Of a DNA stretch of 64,000 nt, positions 28,293 to 35,498 are shown one piece after another. The translations under genes and the position numbers were made by a program. Each line of letters opens with the position of its first letter. Position 1 is the stretch's first letter. Under the pieces are notes generated by a model, which was not told the origin of the DNA, made no database searches, and was given only the letters and a program-made list of their open reading frames with translations. Source of the stretch: an uncultured Anaerolineae bacterium (GTDB lineage Bacteria > Chloroflexota > Anaerolineae > Promineifilales > Promineifilaceae); the NCBI GenBank assembly GCA_905479495.1, contig CAJQMR010000020.1:49353-113352 (forward strand), given 5' to 3'.

Positions 28293-30971
28293 TTATGATT
28301 CACCCAGCAATTTTTCCAGGAGCGCCAATTCTTCGGCTTCGCTGCTGACTGCGCCATCCAGGCGGGCGGCGAGCAGTTTTTCCAGCAGGATGCCAAACTG
28401 TGGGCCGGACTTTAGGCCCATTTTTTTAAGCGTGTCGCCCGTCACGGCCGTTTTCACCCCGCGCCACTCCTGCAAATAACGTTCAATGAGCTGGGCCGCC
28501 GGTTGGCCAGCCAGCAAAATACGCCCCACCAGCAGCACCCGGACGGGAAACGGCCGCATTAATTTCACCACTTCACTCGGCTTGAGCGTGGCGGGCAAGG
28601 TCACCCATTCCCGACGCAAACGGCCGCAGGCCAGCACGTCCGTCATGGTCGCTTTGCGCACCCGCAGCCGCTTCATCGCGCCACGCTGGTCCGCCTGGGG
28701 CAGCGCCGCCAGCCAGAGGGCAAAGTAGGCAAACAGGGGCGATTCGTCCGCCAGCCACGCCGCCCAGGGTGGCTCTTGCCAAAATTTGGGCACGCGCTGG
28801 AAAAAGACGGCCGTTTCCGGCAGCCAGACCAACCCCTCGTAAATATGATTCAACACGTCCAGCTCCGCCAGGCGAGACAATGCCGCCGAGGGATTTGTTT
28901 CTTGCAGCGTCAGCTCAATTTCGTGGCGCAGGCGCGCCCCGGAGACCCGATCCAGCAGCGGCAAGGCATCGGCGATAAGTTCCAGGGTGCGCGGTTCGAT
29001 GTGGAAGTGGAGCCGCTGCTCCAGCCGCACGGCGCGCAAAATGCGCGTGGGATCATCAACAAAGCTCAGGCTGTGCAGCACCCGAATGACGCCCTCAGTT
29101 AAATCTTGCTGCCCCCCGTAAAAGTCCAGCAGTTGGCCCAAAAAAGCGCCGTCCAGCCGCACCGCCAGCGTGTTGATGGCAAAATCGCGCCGGTGCAAAT
29201 CCAGCTTGATGGAGCCGTGGGCCACCTCCGGCAGCGCCGTCGGCTCCGTGTAAAATTCGGTGCGGGCAGTGACAAAATCAATCGTGGGGGGCAGATTGAG
29301 ATCGGAGATTGGAGATTGGAGATTGGCAATCTCTAATCTTCGATCTCCAATCTCCTTTTTGTCCCGTCGCAAAATAGCTGCCCACACGCTATCGTTTAGC
29401 AGCCATTTAGCCGTGCCAAAGCGCTTGTGGCTGCGAATCTCGCCGCCAAAGCGCCGGGCCAGCATTTTGCCCAGCTTAATCGCATCCCCCTCAACCACCA
29501 TGTCCAGATCGGTGGGGCCTTTGCCCAGCAGCAAATCGCGCACCAGCCCGCCAACAAAATAGAGCGGCAAATCCAGCTCAGCGGCCGTTTCGCTGATAGC
29601 CAGAACCATTTGCCACAGGACGGGGGGCAGCGTTTCCAGCATCCGCTGGCGCATATTGGCGGCTGAAGCCGCTTTTTTGCTGGGCGGCTGGAAGAGATGA
29701 TTGAGCAAGTCGGTGCGGGTCACCACGCCGATGGGCCGTGTGGTGGCGGCGTCTTCAGCCACAACCGGAATCTGGCCCCAGTTGGCGCTGATCATTTTTT
29801 GCTGCACGGTATCGATGGCGTCAGACGGCCGTACCGTCACCGACCCCTTTTTCATGATGCGCTTAACGGGAATATCGGCCATTGCGTGGCTCATCGCCCG
29901 GTCCACGGCACGCCGGGTGAGCAGCCCTACCAGCTCCCCCTCCGGCTCGGTGACCACCGGGTACCCTTCATAGCCAAAACGCTGCATGAGAACGGCCGCT
30001 TCGCGCACCATCATCTCTGGCGGCACCGTCTGCACCCCATGAGACATCAATTCGCTCACCCGAATGCGCGGCTCAATCGCCTGGGCCAGCGCGGCAACCA
30101 CCTCTCGCCGCACCGCATCCAACGAACGGTCTTTGATTCGGGCAGCGGCGGCCCGACTGTGCCCGCCGCCACCAAAGGTGCGGGCCACAGCGGCCACATC
30201 CACCGCTTTGGTCGTGCTGCGGGCCACCAGCTGCACATCCGAATCCAGCTGCACCAGGACAAACAGCCCGGCAGGCTGGAGCGACTCGCGCAGGCGGTGG
30301 GTAATCGAGGCAATTTCCTCCGTGAAGTTTTCTGGGGCGACGGCTCCCGTGACGACCACCGACTGCCCCTGCACCTCGTGCCAGGTCACGGCGGCGTGCA
30401 GCACGTCGTACAGCGCCTGCTGCGCCGCCGAGAGGGGAATGTTGAGGAAGCGGCGCACCACGGCCAGGATCGCGCCTTCCTCCAGCAGCCAGGCGGCAGC
30501 AGCCACATCACGCGGGGTGGTCGTGTCGTAGGTGAGCGAGCCAGTATCTTCGTAGATGCCCAGCAGCAGCAAGGTAGCTTCTTCCGGCGCAAGGTTAATC
30601 CCCTGCGCCTGGAGCCGCTCGACCAGCAGCGTCGTCGTGGCCCCCACCGGCTCCACCTGGGCGGTCCACTCAGCGGGTGGTGCTTGCTCTGTGTGGTGGT
30701 CGATGATATGCACGGCCGGTTTGGCCACCATGCCCCGCACGCTGTTGAGCGCCTGGGTATCCACCAGCAGCACTTCTTTCACCCGCTGTTTGCGCCACTC
30801 AGACGGCCGTACAAAGCGAAAGGCGTCCCAGTACAGGGTAAGAAACTGCTCCACGTTACGGTTGAGGCGGCGGGAGAGCAGCATCGTGCCGTCAGGCGTC
30901 AGCTTGCTGGCAGCCAGCTGGCTGGCGACGGCATCAAAATCGGCGTTTTCATGAGACAGGATGAGGCGCAT
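28293..30971 (-). CDS. DHH phosphoesterase - 2xCBS - tRNA nucleotidyltransferase fusion
   Basis: 892 aa. Order: DHH domain (~1-200; SHENADFDA, VHIIDHHTE), DHHA1 (~225-310; GGGGHSRAAAARIK), two CBS motifs (~315-440), then a poly(A)-polymerase/CCA-type head with GGLVRDLLLG and DLDMVVEGDA, and RNA-binding tail. Comparable fusions in deep-branching bacteria act on tRNA 3' ends (A- or CC-adding), with the DHH part possibly degrading small nucleotides. A low-complexity repeat of ~25 codons is inserted in frame in the catalytic head before IDFVTARTE. No ribosome-binding site; TACAAT lies 6 nt before ATG. Confidence 0.9.
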   Translation of the reverse strand: MRLILSHENADFDAVASQLAASKLTPDGTMLLSRRLNRNVEQFLTLYWDAFRFVRPSEWRKQRVKEVLLVDTQALNSVRGMVAKPAVHIIDHHTEQAPPAEWTAQVEPVGATTTLLVERLQAQGINLAPEEATLLLLGIYEDTGSLTYDTTTPRDVAAAAWLLEEGAILAVVRRFLNIPLSAAQQALYDVLHAAVTWHEVQGQSVVVTGAVAPENFTEEIASITHRLRESLQPAGLFVLVQLDSDVQLVARSTTKAVDVAAVARTFGGGGHSRAAAARIKDRSLDAVRREVVAALAQAIEPRIRVSELMSHGVQTVPPEMMVREAAVLMQRFGYEGYPVVTEPEGELVGLLTRRAVDRAMSHAMADIPVKRIMKKGSVTVRPSDAIDTVQQKMISANWGQIPVVAEDAATTRPIGVVTRTDLLNHLFQPPSKKAASAANMRQRMLETLPPVLWQMVLAISETAAELDLPLYFVGGLVRDLLLGKGPTDLDMVVEGDAIKLGKMLARRFGGEIRSHKRFGTAKWLLNDSVWAAILRRDKKEIGDRRLEIANLQSPISDLNLPPTIDFVTARTEFYTEPTALPEVAHGSIKLDLHRRDFAINTLAVRLDGAFLGQLLDFYGGQQDLTEGVIRVLHSLSFVDDPTRILRAVRLEQRLHFHIEPRTLELIADALPLLDRVSGARLRHEIELTLQETNPSAALSRLAELDVLNHIYEGLVWLPETAVFFQRVPKFWQEPPWAAWLADESPLFAYFALWLAALPQADQRGAMKRLRVRKATMTDVLACGRLRREWVTLPATLKPSEVVKLMRPFPVRVLLVGRILLAGQPAAQLIERYLQEWRGVKTAVTGDTLKKMGLKSGPQFGILLEKLLAARLDGAVSSEAEELALLEKLLGES
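29300..29356. repeat. GGAGATT tandem/inverted repeat inside the nucleotidyltransferase gene
   Basis: Three GGAGATT(G) copies followed by an imperfect reverse complement (CTCTAATCTTCGATCTCC-AATCTCC). Length keeps the frame; it encodes a charged, variable stretch (around EIGDRRLEIANLQSPISDL). It looks like an inserted repeat element tolerated in a loop. Confidence 0.7.
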
Positions 30972-30977
30972 GGGGGT

Positions 30978-30983
30978 ATTGTA
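30978..30983 (-). promoter_or_regulatory. -10 hexamer TACAAT implying a leaderless mRNA
   Basis: TACAAT ends 6 nt before the ATG of the DHH-CBS fusion. A start site ~6-7 nt downstream of the hexamer would coincide with the A of ATG. Confidence 0.4.
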
Positions 30984-31035
30984 GTGTGGGGGGAAGGGGG
31001 TGACAAGGTGAGGGGGTGACCAACGGCCGTTCTTG

Positions 31036-31064
31036 TGATCGCTACGATGTCAACGTAGTGGTCA
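31036..31064. repeat. Hairpin upstream of the transposase gene
   Basis: TGATCGCTACG-ATGTCAA-CGTAGTGGTCA: 11-bp stem with two G-T pairs. It lies 125 bp before the REP-associated transposase, between two copies of ACGGCCGT (31023, 31088). The 217-bp spacer has no other recognised feature. Confidence 0.5.
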
Positions 31065-31188
31065 AGTCTAGCCCCTCATGTGAGCCAACGGCCGTATCCT
31101 CCCATTACCCATTTTGCTACCCCGCCAACTGCCGATTACAATTACCTGGCATACTTGGCTGTGGTTGCACCGCTTAGAGAGACAGAAA

Positions 31189-31767
31189 ATGCCCAAACGA
31201 CGCCCACCCTACGTTCAAGGAAACTACTACCATTTCTATAATCGTGGTAGTCATAAACAATCCATCTGTCACGATCCCCACGACTACACCTACCTCCTGT
31301 ACCACCTAAAAGAATACGCCCAAAAATTCGCCATCACCGTCATCGCCTACTGTTTGCTGCCCAACCATTACCACATCCTGGCCCGCCAGGACAATCACGT
31401 CGAAGCCCGTGTGCTTATCCAACGCCTGTTCAACCGCTATGGCAAAACATACCGGGAAAAATACACCCATTCCGGCACCATCTTCGAGGGCCCATATCGG
31501 GTCAAAGTTGTCACTGAGCAGCGGTATCTGCTTCATCTCTGCCGCTACATCCACGCCAACCCCGTCAAACACGGCATCGTTGGTGACATTCTCGACTGGC
31601 CTTATTCAAATTATGCTGAATGGATGGGCTTGCGCCAGGGCACGCTGGTAGACAAACAATTTATCAATGACCATTTCCTAAACCCAGGAGCGTATGAAGA
31701 ATTCGTCCGTGACTACCTCCTGAACAACAATCTCCCCGACGGCACGGACGATTACCTATTTTACTAA
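31189..31767 (+). CDS. REP-associated tyrosine transposase (RAYT, Y1/HUH family)
   Basis: 192 aa from ATG 31189; the longer frame from 31114 lacks homology. Y1-transposase features: YYHFYNRG at the N-terminus, HUH metal site HYH at 60-62 in LLPNHYHILARQ, catalytic Tyr region RLFNRYGKTYREKY (Tyr84 or Tyr88) and the tail YIHANPVKHGIV-PYSNY. RAYTs act on REP hairpins at single-stranded DNA and are usually single-copy and domesticated. Three identical-arm hairpins start 11 bp after its stop codon, fitting a RAYT/REP pair. Confidence 0.92.
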   Translation: MPKRRPPYVQGNYYHFYNRGSHKQSICHDPHDYTYLLYHLKEYAQKFAITVIAYCLLPNHYHILARQDNHVEARVLIQRLFNRYGKTYREKYTHSGTIFEGPYRVKVVTEQRYLLHLCRYIHANPVKHGIVGDILDWPYSNYAEWMGLRQGTLVDKQFINDHFLNPGAYEEFVRDYLLNNNLPDGTDDYLFY

Positions 31768-31770
31768 ATT

Positions 31771-31981
31771 GGAAAGCAGTGCAAGGCACGGGCTATATAG
31801 ATGATAAAGGGAAAGGCCGTTTGGCCCGTGCCTTGCACTACAATTTCGCGGTTACGTAGCTTGGGCCAGGACGGCTTCCAGAAGCTGCTGGCGATTGGTT
31901 TCCGCACTGGTAAGCTGCCCCGCCAATTGATTGCACAGAGCAAACAGTTCATCCACCTTGGCCACGATGCGTTTTTGTTCC
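31771..31981. repeat. 211-bp tandem unit 1 (REP hairpin + hsdS 3' end)
   Basis: First of three head-to-tail units running from GGAAAGCAG to TTGTTCC. Contains a hairpin with perfect 16-bp arms (31778-31793 AGTGCAAGGCACGGGC; 31824-31839 its reverse complement) and a 30-nt loop, followed by a copy of the hsdS C-terminal codons on the minus strand. By eye about 90% identical to unit 2. Confidence 0.9.
31852..31980 (-). pseudogene. Detached hsdS C-terminal tail, copy 1
   Basis: 43 codons including TAA, beginning EQKRIVAKVDELFALCNQ and ending LLEAVLAQAT. No start codon or ribosome-binding site, yet no stop or frameshift within it. Confidence 0.75.
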
Positions 31982-32192
31982 GGAAAGCAGTGCAAGGCAC
32001 GGGCCATATAGATGATAAAGGGAAGGGCCGTTTGGCCCGTGCCTTGCACTACAATTTCGCGGTTACGTGGCCTGGGCCAGGACGGCTTCCAGCAGCTGCT
32101 CGCGGTTGGTGGCCGCCGCCGTTACCTGCCCCGCCAATTGGTCGCACAGGGCAAACAGTTCATCCACGTTAGCCACAATGCGCTTTTGTTCC
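31982..32192. repeat. 211-bp tandem unit 2 (REP hairpin + hsdS 3' end)
   Basis: Exactly 211 bp after unit 1. Hairpin arms 31989-32004 and 32035-32050 are identical to those of unit 1 while the loop differs at a few bases. Because 211 is not a multiple of three, successive tails lie in different frames. Confidence 0.9.
32063..32191 (-). pseudogene. Detached hsdS C-terminal tail, copy 2
   Basis: 43 codons including TAA (EQKRIVANVDELFALCDQ ... LLEAVLAQAT). Differences from the functional tail are mostly substitutions that keep the helix pattern, such as VTAAATNRE for LTSAENGRE. Confidence 0.75.
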
Positions 32193-32403
32193 GGAAAGCA
32201 GTGCAAGGCACGGGCTATATAGATGATAAAGGAAAAGGCCCTTTGGCCCGTGCCTTGCACTACGATTTCGCGGTTACGTGGCCTGGGCCAGGACGGCTTC
32301 CAGGAGCTGCTCGCGGCCGTTTTCCGCACTGGTGAGCTGCCCCGCCAATTGGTCGCACAGGGCAAACAATTCATCCACCTTGGCCACGATACGTCTTTGC
32401 TCC
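32193..32403. repeat. 211-bp tandem unit 3 (functional hsdS end + REP hairpin)
   Basis: Third unit; its minus-strand coding part is the real 3' end of hsdS. Hairpin arms 32200-32215 and 32246-32261 lie just past the hsdS stop. Homology with units 1-2 stops at the TCC before CCAGGCGG, inside the codons for PGEQRRIV. Confidence 0.9.
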
Positions 32404-33953
32404 CCAGGCGGCGGCAAAGGAACTTGAATTGTTTTGATTCTGCCAACACTGAGATTAAACAAACCGCTAGTGGTTCTACTTCTTTCAAGCATTTCGTCTC
32501 GCCCTTCCGGGCTATTCAAGAACAGGTTGAGATACTCTGGTTCAAGTAGATCTTGACTTGGACGCACCCGAATCAGATGGTTCTGATGTACACAATTTTC
32601 GATTTCGCCTCGGAAAATAGCGGTTCGCCCGATGTGGTCAGCACTTCCATTGCCTTCAACAACCAAATTATCGCCGGTCAATAACCGCCACTTTTCCAGT
32701 TCATCTGGATAAACTTCAAAGAATCTTTCGTCACTGAAATCTATCCAGTTCCGCTGTACGTGAGCTACTGTGAGGTAGCGTATTGGATTTTTATCTGGTC
32801 GCCGATTCTTTGATTTTTGGATTCCACCGCGAACATCACAAACTAGTTCAATCGGAATGTATGGTCTTTGCTGATTTTCAATTTCCAACTCGTTCTGTGC
32901 CGCAATCCTTTCCAGCAAAACGGCCGCATCCTCATCCCGCTCATCTTGTGGCACCAGGCGGCCCTGGACGGCCGTTTGCAAAATCGCCTGCTTCAGTTCG
33001 GCAATGGTGTCGGCATCCACGTAGAAGCGGTCAAAGTTGCGGAAAAGAAGGTCTGCTGTGTCCGGGGAAACCTTGCTCGGCGAAACCTCAGAGGTTTGTG
33101 AAACCTCTGAGGTTTTTCTTTCCGGTTGGGTGAGCTGGTGCAGGACGGCCGTATGCACCCCCCGTCTTTGTTCATTCACACTTTGTAGCTGTTGGGCGAG
33201 AACGGCCGTTTGCCCCAACAATTCATCCACCCGCGCCACAATCCGCTTCTGCTCCGCCAGCGGCGGCAGTGGAAACAAACCCTTGTTCAATTTGGAATCG
33301 CTGATAGCCGGATAAGCCATGCCTGACATTTGCAATTCAACAAAATCAATGAATGGCTGGCTGCGAAGATAGTAGTAAAGATACTTGTTGTATATGCCAG
33401 AAAAAGGATGCATGACCGCGAAAGCTGTGCTCACAATGGGTTCCGGTTCGAAATCACGATCAACAATGGCAATGTTCAGTAAATACGGCCGTACAGTAGA
33501 ATAAATAACAGTTCCTTTGGCTACGAGTTTTCTTGCTCGTGAGGGAGCCTCACCTGGGTCAAGGACCTGCAAATCATCCCCAATAACTCCTTGCTGATTG
33601 TCGATTGAGGAGACATCAATATACGTGAATGTTTTGTCTGGCTTCTTTTGACCATGTGAATGGTATATTTCTGGCAGACGCACCCATCGCCAACTTGGGG
33701 GAACATCATAAGGAATTTCAATTGGTTTTACGATAGGTATTTTTTTAGGTTTAGAAATCTTACCGGATTTAACCAGTTCGACTCTCTCTGCTTCAATTCG
33801 ATCTAGTAGCTTCCCTAATGGCTCATCATCCGCACATTGCGGCACCAGCCGCCCTTGCACCGCCCATTGCAAAATGGTGGCGTTCAGTTTTTCCACATCG
33901 GCGGGGGCCTGGATCAGGCCGTCAAACTCGGCCAGCAGCATCTCAAGCGTCAT
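32274..33953 (-). CDS. hsdS: Type I restriction-modification specificity subunit HsdS
   Basis: 559 aa. Two target-recognition halves: first (~1-235) with LQWAVQGRLVPQ and PPSWRWVRLPEI, ending in the coiled-coil region LAEQKRIVARVDELLGQ; second (~310-520) with LQTAVQGRLVPQDERDE, ending GEQRRIVAKVDELFALCDQ. Each half reads one part of a bipartite DNA site. ATG 33953 is chosen (GGGGGTG upstream) over GTG 33968. A hairpin repeat lies in frame in the linker between the halves. It sits 90 bp after hsdM, separated by a perfect hairpin. Its last 43 codons are repeated twice downstream. Confidence 0.93.
   Translation of the reverse strand: MTLEMLLAEFDGLIQAPADVEKLNATILQWAVQGRLVPQCADDEPLGKLLDRIEAERVELVKSGKISKPKKIPIVKPIEIPYDVPPSWRWVRLPEIYHSHGQKKPDKTFTYIDVSSIDNQQGVIGDDLQVLDPGEAPSRARKLVAKGTVIYSTVRPYLLNIAIVDRDFEPEPIVSTAFAVMHPFSGIYNKYLYYYLRSQPFIDFVELQMSGMAYPAISDSKLNKGLFPLPPLAEQKRIVARVDELLGQTAVLAQQLQSVNEQRRGVHTAVLHQLTQPERKTSEVSQTSEVSPSKVSPDTADLLFRNFDRFYVDADTIAELKQAILQTAVQGRLVPQDERDEDAAVLLERIAAQNELEIENQQRPYIPIELVCDVRGGIQKSKNRRPDKNPIRYLTVAHVQRNWIDFSDERFFEVYPDELEKWRLLTGDNLVVEGNGSADHIGRTAIFRGEIENCVHQNHLIRVRPSQDLLEPEYLNLFLNSPEGRDEMLERSRTTSGLFNLSVGRIKTIQVPLPPPGEQRRIVAKVDELFALCDQLAGQLTSAENGREQLLEAVLAQAT
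33083..33115. repeat. 15-bp-stem hairpin inside hsdS linker
   Basis: AAACCTCAGAGGTTT-GTG-AAACCTCTGAGGTTT, perfect arms, 3-nt loop. In frame it encodes KTSEVSQTSEVS between the two recognition halves of HsdS. Looks like a small palindromic element accepted in a flexible linker. Confidence 0.85.
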
Positions 33954-33981
33954 GCGCACCCCCAACACCCACCCACCGTAA

Positions 33982-34028
33982 CCGCGAATTCCATTCGCGC
34001 CTGGGTGGAACGCGAATGGAATTCGCGG
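33982..34028. repeat. Perfect 18-bp-stem hairpin between hsdM and hsdS
   Basis: CCGCGAATTCCATTCGCG, 11-nt loop, then the exact reverse complement. It fills the 90-bp spacer of the operon. It could weaken read-through from hsdM to hsdS, protect the hsdM mRNA, or be a REP target of the nearby transposase. Confidence 0.88.
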
Positions 34029-34043
34029 CTACAAACATTGTGG

Positions 34044-35498
34044 TTATGCATGGTTGGCCTCCGTTTCGGCAAGGGCAGCGGCCAACGTCTCCTTCAGCGC
34101 CGTGCGCGTGGCCTGGGCGGCGGCCAGCTGTTCCTCATAGCGAGCCAGCAAAATCGCCGGGTCCACTCGCAGCTGCGCTTCCTCATACGGGTTCTTGATG
34201 TCCAGGTTGTAGCCCCGCGCCTCAATCTCCTCGCGCGTCACCCGCCAGGCATATTCGTTTTCCTCGCGGTCGTCCCACCACGCCTTCTCCAGCTCAAACT
34301 CCTCAATCGAAATCGGCCGCGTCTTGGAATACGCCTTGCGGTCCCCCGGCATCGGATGCTCAAAATACCAGATCGCCTCCGTCGGCTCCCCCTTGCGGAA
34401 GAAGAGCAAATTGGTATTGATCCCTGTATACGGGGCAAACACACCGTTGGGCAGGCGCACAATCGTGTGCAAATTGCACTCATCCAGCAGCTTCTCCTTG
34501 ATGCGCGTCTTCACCCCCTCGCCAAACAAAAAGCCATCCGGCAGCACAATCGCCGCCTGCCCACCCTGCTTCAACAAATGCATCACCAGCACCAGAAAAA
34601 GATCGGCCGTTTCCTTCGTGCGGAACGTCGCCGGAAAGCCCGACTCCACCCCAGGCTCCTCCGTACCCCCAAACGGCGGATTGGTCAGCACAATATCCAC
34701 CCGGTCGGCGTCCGTGTAGCTGCGATACGGCTTGCGCGTCAGCGCATTGTCCCGCGCCACGTTGGGCACGCTCACCTGATGCAAAAACAAATTTGTCACC
34801 GCCAGCATATGCGGCAGCGGCTTCTTCTCCACCGCACGCAAATTCGCCTCCAACGTCTGCCATTCATCCGCGCCCCCCGCCTGCTTCTTCATATGCTCCA
34901 GCGCACAGACCAAAAAGCCGCCCGTACCACAGGCCGGGTCCAGCACAATCTGCCCCAGCTGCGGGTTCACCATATCCGTCATAAATTGGGTGACGGCGCG
35001 CGGCGTATAATACTCCCCGGCATTGCCCGCGCTCTGCAAATCGCGCAAAATCTTCTCATAAATATCGTTAAACAGATGGCGCTCTTTCTGGTCATTAAAA
35101 TCAATCTCGTTGATCTTGTTAATCACCTGCCGCATCAACGTGCCCGACTTCATGTAGTTGTACGAATCGGCAAACAGCTCCTGCACAATAAAGCCGCGCG
35201 GGTCGCTCCCCGGCGCCAACGACAAATCCTTGAAGGCAGGAAACAGCTCATTGTTCACAAAATCGAGCAGCCCATCCCCCGTAATCCCCTCATCATCCGC
35301 CGCCCAATCCCGCCAGCGCAGCCCATCCGGTATCGGGGACTCATAGGCGTCGTCCCATTCATATACCTCTTCATTGTCATCAAAAATCTTGAGGAACATC
35401 ATCCACACCAGCTGCGAAATCCGCTGCGCGTCCCCATCCACCCCGGCATCCTGCCGCATGATGTCTTGAATTGATTTAATCGTCGTTGATATGGTCAT
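34044..35498 (-). CDS. hsdM: Type I restriction-modification methyltransferase HsdM
   Basis: 484 aa. N-terminal helical HsdM domain (~8-130), GEYYTPRAVTQFM (~161-173), SAM-binding motif I DPACGTGG (187-194), and catalytic motif IV NPPFGG (~270), which indicates N6-adenine methylation. Forms M2S1 with HsdS and the full R2M2S1 nuclease with HsdR. The start overlaps the NACHT stop by 4 bp (ATGA), so translation is coupled to a non-RM gene. It contains no ACGGCCGT palindrome. Confidence 0.95.
   Translation of the reverse strand: MTISTTIKSIQDIMRQDAGVDGDAQRISQLVWMMFLKIFDDNEEVYEWDDAYESPIPDGLRWRDWAADDEGITGDGLLDFVNNELFPAFKDLSLAPGSDPRGFIVQELFADSYNYMKSGTLMRQVINKINEIDFNDQKERHLFNDIYEKILRDLQSAGNAGEYYTPRAVTQFMTDMVNPQLGQIVLDPACGTGGFLVCALEHMKKQAGGADEWQTLEANLRAVEKKPLPHMLAVTNLFLHQVSVPNVARDNALTRKPYRSYTDADRVDIVLTNPPFGGTEEPGVESGFPATFRTKETADLFLVLVMHLLKQGGQAAIVLPDGFLFGEGVKTRIKEKLLDECNLHTIVRLPNGVFAPYTGINTNLLFFRKGEPTEAIWYFEHPMPGDRKAYSKTRPISIEEFELEKAWWDDREENEYAWRVTREEIEARGYNLDIKNPYEEAQLRVDPAILLARYEEQLAAAQATRTALKETLAAALAETEANHA

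Noticed and set aside
29697..31019. Long plus-strand frame (440 codons) opposite the DHH-CBS fusion
   Set aside because: His/Gly/Arg-rich composition with no recognisable domain; it mirrors the GC-rich third positions of the strongly supported minus-strand gene.
31778..31839. Hairpin of the 211-bp unit as a rho-independent terminator
   Set aside because: The stem is long, the loop ~30 nt, and no U-tract follows on either strand; a REP-type element fits better.
31801..32335. Short plus-strand frames in the 211-bp units
   Set aside because: They repeat with the unit, start inside the hairpin loop, and have no ribosome-binding site or recognisable domain; antisense of the hsdS tails.
31771..32403. 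hsdS tail repeats as a diversity-generating retroelement or shufflon
   Set aside because: No reverse transcriptase, no adenine-biased variation, no site-specific recombinase, and all units have the same orientation.
33837..35474. Long plus-strand frame (545 codons) opposite hsdM
   Set aside because: Arg/His/Leu-rich shadow of hsdM; no ribosome-binding site, signal or domain.
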